Assembly: GCF_015182315.1 (NCBI RefSeq)
Contig: NZ_PRDL01000001.1
Coordinates: forward strand, 1,736,001-1,800,000
Length of the DNA: 64,000 nt
Direction: 5' to 3'
Source of the DNA: Cellvibrio polysaccharolyticus
GTDB taxonomy: Bacteria > Pseudomonadota > Gammaproteobacteria > Pseudomonadales > Cellvibrionaceae
Notes under the pieces: generated by a model
Databases searched by the model: none
What the model was told of the DNA's origin: nothing
What the model saw: only the letters and a program-made list of their open reading frames with translations
In this document: positions 62,214-64,000 of the stretch, piece after piece
How the letters are laid out: each line of letters begins with the position of its first letter
How positions within the stretch are numbered: the first letter of the stretch is position 1
Position numbers and translations under genes: made by a program

Positions 62214-63506
62214 TTACGGTTGAATCAGTGTTGTTTTGGTCAGGGCATCCAGTGCCTGCTGGTCAAAAACCCGGTTGGTTTTGCGATCAAAAATGCCGGA
62301 GCCGAAATTATCCAGCGCACCGCTATCCCAGTAGAAAGGTAATAAACCGTTGGCGATGGCGGTTTTGGTTACGTAGCCAAGGTAGTAAGCGCGTGATGCC
62401 AGATGTCGCTCCAGCGATTCACCGGTAAGGTCATCGCGGCGCATGGCTGCGAATTCGCCCAGCACTACCGGAATCCCCTGATCAACAAACCGGGTCTTCA
62501 TTTGAGCGAACAAATCATCAACGGTGCTTTCTTCACCCCAGGTGGGGTTGCGCTCCGTATCCGTGGTGGAGTGAAAACCTTCACCCCAGTAATAAAACTG
62601 CTTGCCCCAGGATTCATCGGTTCTCATCAGGGTGAAATTGAAGGGGGTGTAAAAGTGCACTTCAAACATCAGTCGCTCAGCAATGGTGTCTTCAGGCATA
62701 CCGGTCCACAGTTGCTGGCTTAATTCGATATCGGTTTTCGGGCCTTGCACGATAAGCACCCGGTAGGCGTTCTTGCCGCCGGTGGCGCGCACGGCATCAA
62801 CAAAGGTCTGGTGGTAGGCGCGCAAAACATCCATATGTTCTGCCTTTTCCACATCCGGCTCGTTGGCGCTGGCGAACATCAGGCGCTCATCAAAATCGCG
62901 TAAATGGGTGGCAATTTGCTCCCAGAAGGCTTTTTGTTTCGCGTTGATTTCCGTCTGTTTGGCGGTATTGATATTGTTTTCCAGCCAGCCGCCATCCCAA
63001 TGAATGTTCACCATCACGTACATATCATTGTCGATACAGTGTTGAACGACCTGTTTGACCCGGTTCAGCCATGCCGGGTCGATGGCTGCTGTTTGCTGGT
63101 TCGCGTACTGATTCCAGGAAACCGGTATCCGGATCGCATTGAAGCCATTGGCCTTAACCAATTGAATCAGTTCGTTGCTGGCTTGCGGGTTGCCCCAGGC
63201 GGTTTCACCGCCGATGGCCTCGAGCGTATTACCAATGTTCCAGCCCACCTTGATGGCATCGGCAATCTGTATGGCGTTCCGGGTCATACCGGTACTGTCC
63301 GGCGCCAGCGGGTGGCTGTTGTAATCCGGGTAAATACCGGCGGCTGCAACACTGGATGACGATGACGAAATAACCGGAGCGGCGCTGGATGCGCTGCTGG
63401 CTGTGGACGATGGAACATCAGGTGACGGCGATTTACTGCCACTGCTACCACAGGCGGTCAGCAGCAATAGCAGACCCGACAACAGAGCCGGAAGAATAAT
63501 TCTCAT
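62214..63506 (-). CDS. GH5 (subfamily 4-like) endoglucanase/xyloglucanase, lipoprotein
   Basis: A 430-residue lipoprotein (lipobox LLTAC, Cys19) with a Ser-rich linker (about 21-56) and a GH5 barrel (about 75-425). GWNIGNTLEAIGGETAWGNP is the subfamily-4 opening; acid/base Glu216 lies in SANEPDV and nucleophile Glu351 in VVLGEF; HFYTPFNF is also typical. It cleaves beta-1,4-glucan backbones such as xyloglucan or cellulose at the cell surface. The start at 63506 follows GAGG; the longer frame to 63851 crosses another gene's terminator and is not coding. Confidence 0.9.
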   Translation of the reverse strand: MRIILPALLSGLLLLLTACGSSGSKSPSPDVPSSTASSASSAAPVISSSSSSVAAAGIYPDYNSHPLAPDSTGMTRNAIQIADAIKVGWNIGNTLEAIGGETAWGNPQASNELIQLVKANGFNAIRIPVSWNQYANQQTAAIDPAWLNRVKQVVQHCIDNDMYVMVNIHWDGGWLENNINTAKQTEINAKQKAFWEQIATHLRDFDERLMFASANEPDVEKAEHMDVLRAYHQTFVDAVRATGGKNAYRVLIVQGPKTDIELSQQLWTGMPEDTIAERLMFEVHFYTPFNFTLMRTDESWGKQFYYWGEGFHSTTDTERNPTWGEESTVDDLFAQMKTRFVDQGIPVVLGEFAAMRRDDLTGESLERHLASRAYYLGYVTKTAIANGLLPFYWDSGALDNFGSGIFDRKTNRVFDQQALDALTKTTLIQP

Positions 63507-63807
63507 GAATGCCTCGGTTATTTTTATCTTTATTAGTGTGCCGCTGCCAGCTGGTGGCGGGGGCTTATTGTCTGATGGACAATTTAAGGTGGGCGAATGC
63601 GGGGAATGTATCGTTTTAAGGTGAATTCCTGCCAAAAATTGAATAGTTAAAATAATTTTGATTTTTTTGTTAGTTTTGGGGCGTGTTTTTGAAGCCTTGG
63701 CGGAGATTTGTGATTGTTTTTTGAGCTGTTGATGTTTTTCTAATGATGAGCCAAACAAGGTATGGATCAGATTTTCATTCGCCAATTTCAGACGGAACAC
63801 CGCCCAC

Positions 63808-63841
63808 AAAAAAGCCCGGTCAGCTTTCACTGCCGGGCTTT
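63808..63841 (-). terminator. Terminator of the cytochrome gene
   Basis: Minus strand: AGCCCGG/CCGGGCT stem followed by six T, 18 bases past the stop of the partial cytochrome gene. Confidence 0.88.
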
Positions 63842-63859
63842 CGTATTTCAATCAGGAAC

Positions 63860-64000
63860 TTATTCCTCGTATTCACCTTTGAGGGTGCTCAGATAAGCAA
63901 CCAGATCACGGATCTGTTCGCGGCTGAGCAAGTAACCCATCGGTGGCATACCGGACACAGAGGTTTCAACATCGGCTACATCCACACGGTTGATCACGTG
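63860..64000 (-). CDS. c-type cytochrome, C-terminal fragment (cut by window edge)
   Basis: The last 46 residues of a gene that continues beyond the window: VDVADVETSVSGMPPMGYLL, then SREQIRDLVAYLSTLKGEYEE and a TAA stop. A Met-Pro-Pro-Met-Gly-Tyr-Leu-Leu segment followed by a helix with IRDLVAYLSTL is the usual C-terminal haem-ligand Met and final helix of class I cytochrome c domains. The haem-attachment motif lies outside the window. Confidence 0.65.
   Translation of the reverse strand, partial: HVINRVDVADVETSVSGMPPMGYLLSREQIRDLVAYLSTLKGEYEE

Noticed and set aside
63507..63851. N-terminal extension of the GH5 reading frame
   Set aside because: The stretch has no signal peptide at its start, crosses the terminator of the cytochrome gene, and a perfect lipoprotein start with GAGG lies at 63506.

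Overview
The window looks like a chromosomal segment of a plant-cell-wall-degrading gammaproteobacterium of the Cellvibrio/Cellvibrionaceae type (inferred from gene content, poly-serine linkers in a GH5 lipoprotein, three TonB-dependent receptors without SusD partners, and the gltX / tRNA-Ala pair). No species claim is made.

Region 1 (1-32.3 kb) is a rhamnogalacturonan-I and L-rhamnose utilisation locus. It holds two large TonB-dependent receptors, a GPH-type symporter, a cytoplasmic and a periplasmic GH105 unsaturated-uronyl hydrolase, a PL11 rhamnogalacturonan lyase, a tandem double-domain CE12 acetylesterase and a second CE12 lipoprotein, a Tat-exported PL22 oligogalacturonate lyase, a Tat-exported GH42 beta-galactosidase and a GH115 alpha-glucuronidase. 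Rhamnose itself is handled by the symporter RhaT, mutarotase RhaM, isomerase RhaI, an FGGY kinase and a fused rhamnulose-1-phosphate aldolase / lactaldehyde dehydrogenase. A DeoR-type regulator sits among them. A tandem ATGATTGA motif with a 10-bp period lies upstream of several of these units, of the regulator itself, and also of an fba-fbp operon at 39-41 kb. This suggests one regulon from polymer to gluconeogenesis.

Region 2 (32.3-38.7 kb) is a nitrate uptake unit: a NIT-ANTAR antiterminator, then divergently a leader with an NtrC-like site, a sigma-54 -24/-12 element, a hexaloop hairpin and an intrinsic terminator, followed by nrtA-nrtB-ATPase and an outer-membrane porin. No nitrate reductase is present in the window.

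Region 3 (39-42.6 kb) carries fba, fbp and a GH43-like lipoprotein. Region 4 (42.6-48.9 kb) is a foreign, largely AT-rich island ending at tRNA-Ala(GGC): a broken phage late-control D gene, a putative abortive-infection (AbiC-like) membrane protein, a multi-spanning membrane protein, a NdpA-like nucleoid protein split by an IS3-family element, a small lipoprotein, and a divergent phage-type XRE / ribbon-helix-helix regulator pair. This is the best candidate for an undescribed (defence-like) system.

Region 5 (48.9-59.1 kb) is mostly housekeeping and regulatory: tRNA-Ala, gltX, a VOC protein, BaeSR-type two-component system with a Spy-like periplasmic protein, a DUF1080 hydrolase, a Zn alcohol dehydrogenase, a LysR regulator and a membrane-spanning AraC-type regulator. 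Region 6 (59.1-64 kb) has a third TonB receptor, a GH5 (subfamily 4-like) endoglucanase lipoprotein and the end of a c-type cytochrome.

Six copies of a hairpin-forming intergenic repeat are scattered through the window. Its conserved core and conserved outer ends enclose stem arms whose sequence differs from copy to copy yet stays self-complementary within most copies.
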